Below, one piece after another: positions 1-8,336 of a stretch of DNA of 64,000 bases. Below the pieces are notes generated by a model that saw only the letters and a list, made by a program, of their open reading frames with translations, did no database searches and was not told the DNA's origin. The DNA is from an uncultured Lachnospiraceae bacterium (GTDB lineage: Bacteria; Bacillota; Clostridia; Lachnospirales; Lachnospiraceae). The DNA is taken from contig CADABQ010000006.1 in the NCBI GenBank assembly GCA_902786205.1, positions 62,001 through 126,000 on the forward strand, in the 5' to 3' direction. The translations under genes were made by a program, and so were the position numbers. Within the stretch, counting starts at the first letter, position 1. Each line of letters begins with the position of its first letter.

Positions 1-726
1 TCTACGTAATCGCTTCATAATCTTTTTTTCTAATCTAGATATATACGATTGTGAAATTCCCATCAAATCTGCCACTTCCTTTTGGGTTTTTTCATCTCCA
101 TCTCGATTATTTAACCCAAAACGCATTTCAATAATAGAACGTTCCCTTTCTGTTAATTTCTCCAATGCTTTTGCCAGCAAACTTTTATCCACTTCATTTT
201 CTATATTCTGAGAAATTAAATTTTCATCCGTTCCCAATATATCTGATAATAATAACTCATTTCCGTCCCAATCTACATTTAATGGTTCATCAATGGAAAC
301 CTCTAATTTTGTTTTATTATTTCTCCGCAAATACATTAAAATTTCATTTTCAATACATCTGGAAGCATAGGTAGCAAGTTTAATATTTTTTTCAATGTTA
401 AATGTATTGATTGCTTTTATAAGTCCGATTGTGCCAATCGAAATTAAATCCTCTACATCCACACCAGTATTATCAAATTTTTTCGAAATATATACGACTA
501 AACGCAAATTATGTTCTACCAGGGTTGCTCTCGCTCTCTGACTTTCTTCGCCCTCTTCCATCAAAGCTAATATACACGCCTTTTCTTCTTCTGAATTTAA
601 TGGTGAAGGTAATACTTCTGCACCTCCTATATAATGTAAATCTCCTCTCTGTGGAAATAAGACATTCCGAAAATCCGGAAGCATACGAAATTGAAATTTA
701 TGTTGCATTGATACCTTTAATAGCAT
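1..726 (-). CDS. sigE: Sporulation sigma factor SigE precursor, 3' end cut by window edge
   Basis: Mother-cell sigma factor of early sporulation, made as an inactive precursor. The frame stays open to base 1 for 242 codons; the Bacillus protein is about 239 residues, so only a few C-terminal residues are missing. The ATG at 726 follows a GGAGG site. After about 30 residues of pro-sequence comes [12 protein letters not shown], matching the conserved YYIGG start of mature SigE. Region 2 is seen as [16 protein letters not shown], and the C-terminal helix-turn-helix as [20 protein letters not shown]. It follows spoIIGA by 22 bases, the classic pairing of precursor and its processing protease. Confidence 0.95.
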   Translation of the reverse strand, partial: MLLKVSMQHKFQFRMLPDFRNVLFPQRGDLHYIGGAEVLPSPLNSEEEKACILALMEEGEESQRARATLVEHNLRLVVYISKKFDNTGVDVEDLISIGTIGLIKAINTFNIEKNIKLATYASRCIENEILMYLRRNNKTKLEVSIDEPLNVDWDGNELLLSDILGTDENLISQNIENEVDKSLLAKALEKLTERERSIIEMRFGLNNRDGDEKTQKEVADLMGISQSYISRLEKKIMKRLRR

Positions 727-748
727 TTTAATCCTCCATTTATAAATT

Positions 749-1642
749 TTATTTAATATAACTACTATGTAATATCATTTGATATTTTCCTTGGACTGCT
801 ATTTTTTCTTTACAAAACGCTACTAATGCATTGGAATAATCTGTATATCCTTTTTCCTTTTTTAAACGCAAATGTTCAAAATATATTCCTGGCATAACAC
901 CTTCTTGTTTTCCTACACTGCAAAAGGGAATCCAAATTATTTTTTCCTTACATGTAACACAATCTTTTTTATATAACAATAAATTTTCCTGTCTTTCAAA
1001 CTCTTCCTTTTCAAAAAAAGGGCGTAAAAAATTGTGTTCAACTACTACAACCGGTTCTCTCGTCCATGGATGATACAAACAATTGCCCGTATCTAACAAA
1101 CCAATTCCTTTTTGCACTACTCCATTTTTTTCTAGCTCAATTTGAACACAACGTTTTCGAATATGTTCGGATCTTTCCATTATAAATTTGTATATATAGG
1201 CCAAAAACAGTAAAATAACTGACTTCACACAAAGCATTGGGAAAGTCACTACTACGTTTGCGCAGAAATATCTTGCTTCCGTTCTCGACTTGTTTCCAAC
1301 CATTAAGATTCCCGCATAAATTACTGTGCCAAGAAATAAATTTAGTAAACAAGATTTGTATTTTTCTCTTTCCATTTTTCCATATACAATCCATAACATT
1401 ACTAAAATAATTCCTATCATACACAGCATTTGCAAAATCAAACCTATGTAATGATACTGTATTGGCATATTATGAAGTTGTACCTCCATAACAACCGCAG
1501 CTCCGCTGGCAAACATTCCACCGCATAGAATCCGAAAAGTTCCGACATATTTTCTACTTATAATACGCAACCATACAAGTAAGGTCTCATTGATTATAAA
1601 ATTTGTCAAAAAAAATACGTCCAAATATAAAATTTGGTTCAT
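749..1642 (-). CDS. spoIIGA: SpoIIGA, pro-SigE processing aspartic peptidase
   Basis: Membrane protease that cleaves the SigE pro-sequence during sporulation. The N-terminal half has about five hydrophobic membrane segments. The C-terminal half has the catalytic motif LLDTGN with Asp184, close to Asp183 of the Bacillus enzyme. An in-frame ATG lies 12 bases upstream at 1654, but it falls inside the ribosome-binding site (GGAGGTG), so the start at 1642 is preferred. The protein is 297 residues, a normal family length. It is transcribed just ahead of sigE, probably as one sporulation operon. Confidence 0.95.
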   Translation of the reverse strand: MNQILYLDVFFLTNFIINETLLVWLRIISRKYVGTFRILCGGMFASGAAVVMEVQLHNMPIQYHYIGLILQMLCMIGIILVMLWIVYGKMEREKYKSCLLNLFLGTVIYAGILMVGNKSRTEARYFCANVVVTFPMLCVKSVILLFLAYIYKFIMERSEHIRKRCVQIELEKNGVVQKGIGLLDTGNCLYHPWTREPVVVVEHNFLRPFFEKEEFERQENLLLYKKDCVTCKEKIIWIPFCSVGKQEGVMPGIYFEHLRLKKEKGYTDYSNALVAFCKEKIAVQGKYQMILHSSYIK

Positions 1643-1713
1643 TGTCACCTCCATTTATATCAATTGACCTTATTGTAACTTGTATATTTTGCGAAACTTG
1701 TCAGATTGTGGGG

Positions 1714-1742
1714 ATTATATCAGAAAACCTTTCGACCTAATT
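1714..1742 (-). promoter_or_regulatory. Candidate Spo0A-activated promoter of spoIIGA-sigE
   Basis: On the minus strand a perfect TATAAT (1714-1719) has no good -35 hexamer. A Spo0A-box-like GGTCGAAA (1730-1737; consensus core TGTCGAA) lies just ahead of it. A weak -35 covered by a Spo0A site is the layout known for the Bacillus spoIIG promoter. The assignment is inference from motif and position. Confidence 0.4.
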
Positions 1743-1744
1743 CG

Positions 1745-1867
1745 TTATTTTTCTCCATGTATACGAGCTAATCCTCCATAAATTGCAGTGAACAAGTCCA
1801 CCTCCCTCTCTAAATCCTTCCTGCATAAGGAATTTACTCCATCTCTTCTATGGCAAAATGCAGCCTA
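1745..1867 (-). other. Protein-like intergenic stretch without start codon
   Basis: Between the ftsZ terminator and the spoIIGA promoter, 39 codons read open on the minus strand (1748-1864) between two stops, with no ATG. The reading looks like real protein (for example DLFTAIYGGLARIHGEK). The stretch also holds short inverted arms: CCATA 1776-1780 with TATGG 1849-1853, and a hairpin near 1812-1835. It could be a gene remnant or a member of a dispersed repeat. No function can be assigned. The rest of 1643-2067 holds only the spoIIGA promoter and the ftsZ terminator. Confidence 0.35.
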
Positions 1868-1954
1868 TTTGCAACATTATTCTTTGCATATCAATACACC
1901 TTATCGTGAATCAGTTGTTACTCTATAGAACGAATATTCTCTGTAGAATCACAA

Positions 1955-1988
1955 AAAGACTACACGATATTTCTATCATGTAGTCTTT
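1955..1988 (-). terminator. Rho-independent terminator after ftsZ
   Basis: A 15-bp stem (1955-1969 with 1974-1988, one mismatch) with a 4-base loop, T-rich on both sides. It separates ftsZ from the spoIIGA-sigE operon and may work in both directions. Confidence 0.75.
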
Positions 1989-2067
1989 CTTCTTCTCTAT
2001 ATGTTTTCGAGAATGTCACAATACACAAATCCCTTATTACATGGATTGCATTATGTGTTACATTCCT

Positions 2068-3303
2068 TTATTTTTTTCCTTTTCTCTGTAAGAAATCTGG
2101 TATTTTAATACCACCACCATTATCCATACCAGAAGATAAGTTTGGTGTATCATTGATACGCTGTGTTTCATAAGAAGTTCTGGAAATATTGGATTGTGGT
2201 CTGCTTATTGCCTGGCTTCTAGCTGTTTGTACCGGTTTAACAGGACTAACTGGTCTAACTGTCTGTGCGGGCTTTACAGGTGCCTGCGAATTGAAGTTTG
2301 TCTTCATAGCATTGTTCATTAAAGTACTTGCTGAACGTGGCTGTGGCTGTTCAGTCTCTTCCAGACCTGTAGCAATAACTGTAATCACAGCAGAATCTGG
2401 AGCTGTATCATCATACATGGCACCAAAGATAATGTTTGCTTCCTCTCCAGCTAACTCTTCTACATATGTAGCTGCTTCATTTGCCTCAATCAAGCTAATA
2501 TCACCGGAAATATTAATGATAACATCCGTTGCTCCCTCAATTGTTGTTTCCAATAGAGGACTGGTAATAGCTTCCTTAACTGCATCTACACATTTTTCGT
2601 CCCCTTTTCCAATACCAATACCAATATGGGCAATTCCCTTGTTGGACATAACCGTACTAATATCAGCAAAATCCAAATTAATCAATCCTGGCACATTGAT
2701 CAAATCAGTGATTCCCTGTACACCCTGTTGTAGTACTTCATCTGCCTTACGTAATGCATCTGGCATTGTTGTTCTTCGATCCACGATTTCTAATAATTTG
2801 TCATTTGGTATCACAATAAGAGTATCCACACTTGCTTTCAATTTTTCAATACCACCAATAGCATTGTTCATACGGGTTTTTGCTTCAAAACGGAAAGGTT
2901 TTGTTACAATACCAACCGTTAAAATACCTAATTCTTTTGAAATCTGTGCAACAACCGGTGCTGCTCCTGTACCGGTTCCTCCACCCATTCCACAAGTAAC
3001 AAAAACCATGTCTGCACCGCGTATAATATCTGTTAATTCCTCACGACTTTCTTCTGCAGCCTTTTCCCCAACTTCAGGCTGTGCTCCTGCACCAAGTCCC
3101 TTGGTCAGCTTTTCTCCAATCTGTACACATGTTGGTGCTTTACATGTTTGTAAATGCTGTCTATCTGTATTCACGCACACAAAATCAACACCAATAATAT
3201 TTTCTTCGATCATTCTATTTACAGCGTTATTTCCTGCTCCACCAACACCAACAACAACAATTTTTGCTGCCGCATCAGCCTCATTCGTTCTTATCTCAAG
3301 CAA
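2068..3303 (-). CDS. ftsZ: Cell division GTPase FtsZ
   Basis: Tubulin homologue that polymerises with GTP at mid-cell to form the division ring. The 411-residue protein has the tubulin signature GGGTGTG at residues 107-113, the GVGGAGNN nucleotide loop near 19-26, a variable Gln/Pro/Ser/Arg-rich linker from about 320, and the conserved C-terminal peptide [13 protein letters not shown] that binds FtsA, SepF and ZapA-type partners. The start is TTG at 3303, with GGAGG eight bases ahead; no ATG is better placed. No ftsA lies upstream, unlike Bacillus. A dedicated promoter precedes the gene. Confidence 0.98.
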   Translation of the reverse strand: MLEIRTNEADAAAKIVVVGVGGAGNNAVNRMIEENIIGVDFVCVNTDRQHLQTCKAPTCVQIGEKLTKGLGAGAQPEVGEKAAEESREELTDIIRGADMVFVTCGMGGGTGTGAAPVVAQISKELGILTVGIVTKPFRFEAKTRMNNAIGGIEKLKASVDTLIVIPNDKLLEIVDRRTTMPDALRKADEVLQQGVQGITDLINVPGLINLDFADISTVMSNKGIAHIGIGIGKGDEKCVDAVKEAITSPLLETTIEGATDVIINISGDISLIEANEAATYVEELAGEEANIIFGAMYDDTAPDSAVITVIATGLEETEQPQPRSASTLMNNAMKTNFNSQAPVKPAQTVRPVSPVKPVQTARSQAISRPQSNISRTSYETQRINDTPNLSSGMDNGGGIKIPDFLQRKGKK

Positions 3304-3362
3304 GGTTGTCTCCTCCTTTATATATACTTACTCATATTATGACTATCCTAGTCCTACCATAT

Positions 3363-3391
3363 ATCATACTTTTTTTTCACAAAATAATCAA
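3363..3391 (-). promoter_or_regulatory. Sigma-A promoter of ftsZ
   Basis: Minus-strand TTGATT (3386-3391), a 17-base spacer and TATGAT (3363-3368), about 60 bases ahead of the ftsZ start. The remaining gap down from divIB is T-rich and shows no other feature. Confidence 0.55.
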
Positions 3392-3510
3392 GTTTTTTTT
3401 TGCATCTTTGTAAACTTTCTTCACTAATTTGTAACATATCATAAAAATTTTGACTATTTTTATTCTTTCCGCACTTTTTAAAGCGTAATGAAAAAAAGCA
3501 AAGAACACTT

Positions 3511-4242
3511 TTACGATTTATCCACCTTAAAGATAATCTGATCTTGCCCCTCCTGAAAATGTTCCATATCCAAGATACCTTTCAATTTCTTTTTCTTCGC
3601 TTTAGGCAATAATTTCGATAGTTCTGCCATCTGTTCTTCATAATCACTACGTTTTCCCAAGTTAACTCGTATATTTCCAGTATACAACGTAACCTTTTTT
3701 CTTCTGTCAAATGCAATTTTATCTGTTTCGATATCATACTTTGTAAGCAATTGGTAAATTCCTGAAATTCTCTCAAAAATATCTTCTTCCTCTTTTGCAA
3801 CTTCAAGTTTTTCATTCAAATTCATTTTTTGAAAGTTGATTCCCTCTATGATTGGTATCTTAGCTTGTTTTTTTATTGTGCTTTCCACTACCGTTCCTTC
3901 TTTATCAAAATAAATATATTCCCCCATATATTTTATACAGCCAACCGCAGATTTTTCCTGCACATGTATCAGTACGCGATTGATTCCCTTTAGTTCTACA
4001 GAAATTTCGTCCACAAACGGCAATGATTTTCCCTTGTTTAATGCATATGTATAATATAACCCAAAAGAATTCTGTGTAATCCCATTATTCATGATTTCTT
4101 TTTGTATTTCTTCCTGACTATAATATTCACATCCCGTTACTTTTACATACTTAATTTTTCCTAAAAAAACTACCCCTATAAAAAGCAACAGTATCAGTAT
4201 CAAAATAGAACTGAGAAATATTTTTTTCTTTTTTCCTGCCAT
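3511..4242 (-). CDS. divIB: Division protein DivIB/FtsQ
   Basis: Bitopic membrane protein of the divisome that forms a complex with FtsL and DivIC. The 243-residue protein has a short Lys-rich cytoplasmic start, one membrane segment (about 8-28), then a POTRA domain beginning at IKYVKVTGCEYYSQEEIQKEI, followed by the beta domain. A GGAGGT site sits six bases ahead of the ATG. It lies between ftsW and ftsZ, where Bacillus also has divIB, but with its own promoter and a hairpin separating it from ftsW. Confidence 0.88.
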   Translation of the reverse strand: MAGKKKKIFLSSILILILLLFIGVVFLGKIKYVKVTGCEYYSQEEIQKEIMNNGITQNSFGLYYTYALNKGKSLPFVDEISVELKGINRVLIHVQEKSAVGCIKYMGEYIYFDKEGTVVESTIKKQAKIPIIEGINFQKMNLNEKLEVAKEEEDIFERISGIYQLLTKYDIETDKIAFDRRKKVTLYTGNIRVNLGKRSDYEEQMAELSKLLPKAKKKKLKGILDMEHFQEGQDQIIFKVDKS

Positions 4243-4289
4243 TTTTTACCTCCAATGTCTCTTTTTTAATAGCCTTAGTATACACATGT

Positions 4290-4298
4290 ATTATATCA
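4290..4298 (-). promoter_or_regulatory. Extended -10 promoter of divIB
   Basis: Minus-strand TG-A-TATAAT, an extended -10 element, about 50 bases before the divIB start. No convincing -35 hexamer is present, which extended -10 promoters can do without. Confidence 0.45.
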
Positions 4299-4405
4299 CA
4301 AACTATGAGAAACTTACCTTGCATATTTTAATTATTTAGCCATAATCACTACAGTCTCATATAAGCATAAACTTTGACTTATTACACGCGCAAATATGAA
4401 GAAAA

Positions 4406-4445
4406 GGTGGCTTACCTTATAAAATTTTACAAGGTTTCCGCCACC
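4406..4445 (-). terminator. Hairpin terminator between ftsW and divIB
   Basis: Stem GGTGGC (4406-4411) with GCCACC (4440-4445) plus an inner ACCTT/AAGGT stem. The T tract is short on the minus strand and long on the plus strand. It would end or attenuate transcription from mraY-murD-ftsW. Confidence 0.55.
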
Positions 4446-4497
4446 ATTTTTTATTTTAATACATAAGATACTCACTTAGCAGATATGATGCATACTG

Positions 4498-5640
4498 TTA
4501 GATTGTAACACGATTGGACACACTTAACACCAAGCCCATTTCTGCTAATAACACCGCCAATGAGGTACCTCCATAACTAATAAACGGTAAAGCCACTCCC
4601 GTAGACGGAATTGTATTGGTTACAACTGCTATGTTTAGTAATACCTGCGCTGCCACATGTACTAAAACACCAACACAAAGCATTCCACCAAATAAATCGG
4701 GTGAATTTACAGCTATTTGAAAAATACGGCAAAGCAACAAAATAAACAATAACATTACACAACCAGCACCAAACACACCAAGCTCCTCACATATAATCGT
4801 GAAGATCATATCGTTTTGTGCCTCTGGAACATATCCCAGTTTTTGCATACTGTTGCCTAAACCCTTTCCAAACATTCCACCAGAAGCGATCGCATACAAT
4901 CCCTGTAAAATCTGAAATGCTTTGGAATCTGTTTCCACATTTTTCCAAGCAGTTACACGACTCATACGAAATTCTGCACCAAAACGTATAAATAAGGCAC
5001 CCGCTATAAACGCAAAAACAATTGCAAATATAAAATAGGTTTTATTTCTACTGGCTATAAAACACATTCCACCAAATATAAGTGTAATAACAATTGCTGT
5101 ACTTAAGTTTTCTGCGGCAATCAACACAATATCAATTCCTACTGGTATTGCAATCCTTACAAAACCAACAAACTTATCAAGAAGTCTTGGATTTAAATAA
5201 ATATGATACGCCGTATAAATGATAATCGCAATTTTCGCAAAATCAGAAGGCTGAAAAGTAATGACGCCAGCAATGGAAATCCATCGCTTCGCACCATTTA
5301 TATCATCACCGGCCACTAAAACATATATTTGTAAAACAATCGAAATAAAGAGAAGTACACCTGACCAATATAGTTTTGTCCTTGGTATCCTTTTTAACAA
5401 AAATCGATAATCTATTTTAGAAACTGCCAGCATTAGCGCACTTCCTAATATTGCAAAGCTACCTTGTCTTTTCAGATAATACATCCCATCATTTTGATGT
5501 ATAGATGCAGAATAGTAGCTGGTGCTGTATAACATAATCAGTCCAAAGAATATTAAGAAAATAACTAAAAAAAGCAAACTGTAATCATAGAAAATCCCGG
5601 TTTTTTTTTCGCTTTTTTTTCTATTTCTTCTCCCAGCCAT
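4498..5640 (-). CDS. ftsW: SEDS peptidoglycan polymerase, FtsW/SpoVE type
   Basis: Membrane glycosyltransferase that polymerises lipid II together with a class B penicillin-binding protein. The 380-residue protein has about ten membrane segments and the SEDS family pattern. The motif PEAQNDMIF (272-280) holds the conserved acidic residues, with Asp277 at the catalytic position, and the C-terminal FISYGGTS loop is present. It follows murD as in the Bacillus cluster, where the same place is held by spoVE. Whether it serves vegetative division, the spore cortex or both cannot be told from sequence. No murG or murB follows. Confidence 0.93.
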   Translation of the reverse strand: MAGRRNRKKSEKKTGIFYDYSLLFLVIFLIFFGLIMLYSTSYYSASIHQNDGMYYLKRQGSFAILGSALMLAVSKIDYRFLLKRIPRTKLYWSGVLLFISIVLQIYVLVAGDDINGAKRWISIAGVITFQPSDFAKIAIIIYTAYHIYLNPRLLDKFVGFVRIAIPVGIDIVLIAAENLSTAIVITLIFGGMCFIASRNKTYFIFAIVFAFIAGALFIRFGAEFRMSRVTAWKNVETDSKAFQILQGLYAIASGGMFGKGLGNSMQKLGYVPEAQNDMIFTIICEELGVFGAGCVMLLFILLLCRIFQIAVNSPDLFGGMLCVGVLVHVAAQVLLNIAVVTNTIPSTGVALPFISYGGTSLAVLLAEMGLVLSVSNRVTI

Positions 5641-5689
5641 GTACTCCCTCTCTTTCTTGGTACCATTTCTACTATGTTTCCACAGTTAC

Positions 5690-7060
5690 TTACAAATTAC
5701 GAACATATTCTTTAAACAAGTCACCACGCTGTTCATAGTTTTTGAACATTCCCCAACTTGCACAAGCTGGCGATAATAACACTGCTTCTCCAGGCTCTGC
5801 ATTTTTTGCACAAACATCTACCGCCTCCTGCAAAGACTGTACTTTTACAATTTGATCAAAACCATGTTTTCTAGCACATTGTTCAATTTTGTCGCTCGTC
5901 TGTCCTAATAAGACTAAAAGTTTTACCTTTCCGTCAAACGCCTCAATCCAATCATCATATTCGGAACCCTTGTCGTAACCGCCTCCAATGAGTATAGTCT
6001 TTCTTACCATGGCACGAATACCCTGAATTGCAGCATCTGTATTAGTTCCCTTAGAATCATTATAATACTTCACACCATTTTTTTCTGTTACATATTCAAT
6101 TCTATGTTCTACTGCTTTAAAATTCTTTATCACTTCACGAATGCATTCCATCGGTACATTCATAAAATAACCAATTGCGATACCGGCCATCACATTCTCA
6201 TAGTTATGTTTTCCAAGTAAATTAAGTTCTTCTACGTTACATACAATTTCCTTTTTCCCTTGGTATGCAAATACTATATTTTTATCTGCATCCAGATAAA
6301 TCCCCTCTTCTAATTCCTGCAAACTACTAAAATAAAAGATACGTGCTGGAACAAGAGCTGCCTTTTCTCTTAAAATTGGATCTTCATAATTCAAAACACA
6401 AACCTGCTCTGCAGTTTGGTTTGCTGTGATTTTTAACTTTGTATTGGCGTAGTTATCCATTGTATAATGTCGATTTAAATGATCCGGAGTAATATTTAAT
6501 ACTGCACTAACTTCCGGTTGAAAGGTATCTATCGTTTCTAACTGGAAACTACTGATTTCTGCTGCAACAACAGAATCTTCTTTTATCTGTGTTGCCATAC
6601 GTGTATATGGAATTCCAATATTACCAACAACAAAACTAGAATTGTAATGTGCTTTCAAAATTTCTCCCACAAGTGCTGTTGTTGTTGTTTTTCCATTGGT
6701 TCCTGTTATAGCTGCTACTTTCCCCTTTGACAATAAATATGCCAATTCTACTTCTCCTATGATCTTTTTCCCAGCCTCACGCAAAGAAACTACCAACGGA
6801 TTATCGATTGGAACTCCTGGACTGATCACAACACAATCCAAAGCATCTATACATTCCTTGGACAACTCTCCAAGAACCACTTCCACTCCATTTGTATTTT
6901 TTAATTTACCTTTAATTTCTTCTGCTACTAATTCTTTATTTCCATCAAATAATATTACAGATGCACCAACTTCCACTAATAAATCCGTTGCTGCAACTCC
7001 ACTAACCCCTGTTCCTACAACAAGAACTTTTTTATCGCTCCATTCCATTTTTTCTGTCAT
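5690..7060 (-). CDS. murD: UDP-MurNAc-L-Ala:D-Glu ligase MurD
   Basis: Cytoplasmic ATP-dependent ligase adding D-glutamate to UDP-MurNAc-L-alanine. It has the N-terminal Rossmann-like UDP-binding domain (VLVVGTGVSG), the Mur ligase P-loop TGTNGKTTT at about 119-127, and the C-terminal domain with YNDSKGTN. The ATG at 7060 follows AAAGGA. A TTG at 7096 would add 12 residues but has poor spacing. At 456 residues it is normal size. It lies between mraY and ftsW in the same transcription unit. Confidence 0.96.
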   Translation of the reverse strand: MTEKMEWSDKKVLVVGTGVSGVAATDLLVEVGASVILFDGNKELVAEEIKGKLKNTNGVEVVLGELSKECIDALDCVVISPGVPIDNPLVVSLREAGKKIIGEVELAYLLSKGKVAAITGTNGKTTTTALVGEILKAHYNSSFVVGNIGIPYTRMATQIKEDSVVAAEISSFQLETIDTFQPEVSAVLNITPDHLNRHYTMDNYANTKLKITANQTAEQVCVLNYEDPILREKAALVPARIFYFSSLQELEEGIYLDADKNIVFAYQGKKEIVCNVEELNLLGKHNYENVMAGIAIGYFMNVPMECIREVIKNFKAVEHRIEYVTEKNGVKYYNDSKGTNTDAAIQGIRAMVRKTILIGGGYDKGSEYDDWIEAFDGKVKLLVLLGQTSDKIEQCARKHGFDQIVKVQSLQEAVDVCAKNAEPGEAVLLSPACASWGMFKNYEQRGDLFKEYVRNL

Positions 7061-7137
7061 CTTTCCTTTCTTTTCTCTTTCTACCCACGTCTCCAAACTA
7101 TAGAATACCGTATGGCCGTTTTTTCATCCATTTTCTT

Positions 7138-8109
7138 TTAAAATGCTGCTAATGCAACCAGACAAAGTAATGCTGTTATACATGAAAATACAGCAACGAC
7201 ACGAGTCTCTGACCATCCACACAATTCAAAATGATGATGCACTGGTGCCATTTTGAAAATTCTTTTTCCTTTTGTTATTTTGAAATAGCTTACCTGTAGC
7301 ATAACAGATACAATTTCAAACAAATAGATAAATCCAATAATTGGAATAAATACTGGAATTTTTAACATATATGCGGTAGCTGCTACAAATCCCCCTAATG
7401 CAAGCGAACCGGTATCCCCCATAAACACCTTTGCAGGATATACATTGTATAATAAAAAGCCTAACAAACTACCTACTACTGCACAGGTAATTGGAGAAAT
7501 TCCACTATGTGTTCCAACTGCAACTACAGAAAAGAATGTTGCAACTATCACAGTAACACTAGATGCCAATCCATCTAAACCATCTGTAAAGTTAACTCCA
7601 TTTACGGTTCCTAAAAAGACAAAAAACAGCATAATTACAAAAAGTACTTTATTCATACTTACAGTTCCGTAAAATGGAATACGTGTATCTGTACCCAAAT
7701 TTGTATAATTCAATAAATAGTATGCAAATACCCCCGTTACTAAAAACTGTCCAAGCATTTTTTGCCATGCACGCAATCCAAGAGAGCGTTTCATTACAAC
7801 CTTGATATAATCATCTAAAAATCCAATCAATCCAAAGCCTAAGGTAACAAACAAGACTGGAATCATCTCTTTGTTTCCCTTCACAAAAAACACACAAGTC
7901 AAAATCAGACTCAATAAAAAAATCAATCCCCCCATGGTTGGTGTTCCTGCTTTTTTCAAATGAGATTGTGGACCTTCTTCCCTTACAAATTGACCAAATT
8001 TCAATTTGTGTAGAAAAGGAATTACAATCGGACATAAAATCACACTGATTGCAAAGGAAATCAATACCGGCAGTACCAATTTTATCATTGACGAGTTTAT
8101 TAGCATCAT
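7138..8109 (-). CDS. mraY: Phospho-MurNAc-pentapeptide transferase MraY
   Basis: Membrane enzyme that moves phospho-MurNAc-pentapeptide onto undecaprenyl phosphate to make lipid I. It has about ten membrane segments and the family motifs FLDDYIKVV, NFTDGLDGLA and PVHHHFELCGW, which contain the catalytic acidic and histidine residues. The ATG at 8109 has GAGGTG six bases ahead. A GTG at 8118 overlaps that site and is rejected. At 323 residues it has normal length. It has its own promoter. Confidence 0.97.
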   Translation of the reverse strand: MMLINSSMIKLVLPVLISFAISVILCPIVIPFLHKLKFGQFVREEGPQSHLKKAGTPTMGGLIFLLSLILTCVFFVKGNKEMIPVLFVTLGFGLIGFLDDYIKVVMKRSLGLRAWQKMLGQFLVTGVFAYYLLNYTNLGTDTRIPFYGTVSMNKVLFVIMLFFVFLGTVNGVNFTDGLDGLASSVTVIVATFFSVVAVGTHSGISPITCAVVGSLLGFLLYNVYPAKVFMGDTGSLALGGFVAATAYMLKIPVFIPIIGFIYLFEIVSVMLQVSYFKITKGKRIFKMAPVHHHFELCGWSETRVVAVFSCITALLCLVALAAF

Positions 8110-8251
8110 GTTTTTCACCTCAAATATATTTTTTTGTAATAGTCAAACAAAGCACGATACTGCCTTTCTTTTTACAATATGTGCCAGACTACTACTTTTT
8201 CGCTAATCATGCGTATTTATTATGACAATTCATTAAACACATAACGAAACC

Positions 8252-8280
8252 ATTATATTCCATTCCCTGCCCGAATGCAA
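8252..8280 (-). promoter_or_regulatory. Sigma-A promoter of mraY-murD-ftsW
   Basis: Minus-strand TTGCAT (8275-8280), a 17-base spacer and perfect TATAAT (8252-8257), about 143 bases upstream of mraY. A small ACTG/CAGT hairpin followed by T-rich DNA lies between the end of the penicillin-binding protein gene and this promoter. Confidence 0.75.
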
Positions 8281-8336
8281 GGTTTCACCAAAAAAATCTA
8301 TTACTGTAAATCAGTTACTTTTTTAAATAAAAGAAT

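Noticed and set aside
2011..2067. Second terminator directly after ftsZ (GAATGT ... ACATTC arms)
   Set aside because: The arms have a mismatch and enclose a large loop; the 15-bp stem at 1955-1988 is a better candidate.
2189..3427. 412-codon plus-strand frame opposite ftsZ
   Set aside because: Exact antisense of ftsZ; composition follows the complement of its codons and there is no ribosome-binding site or family match.
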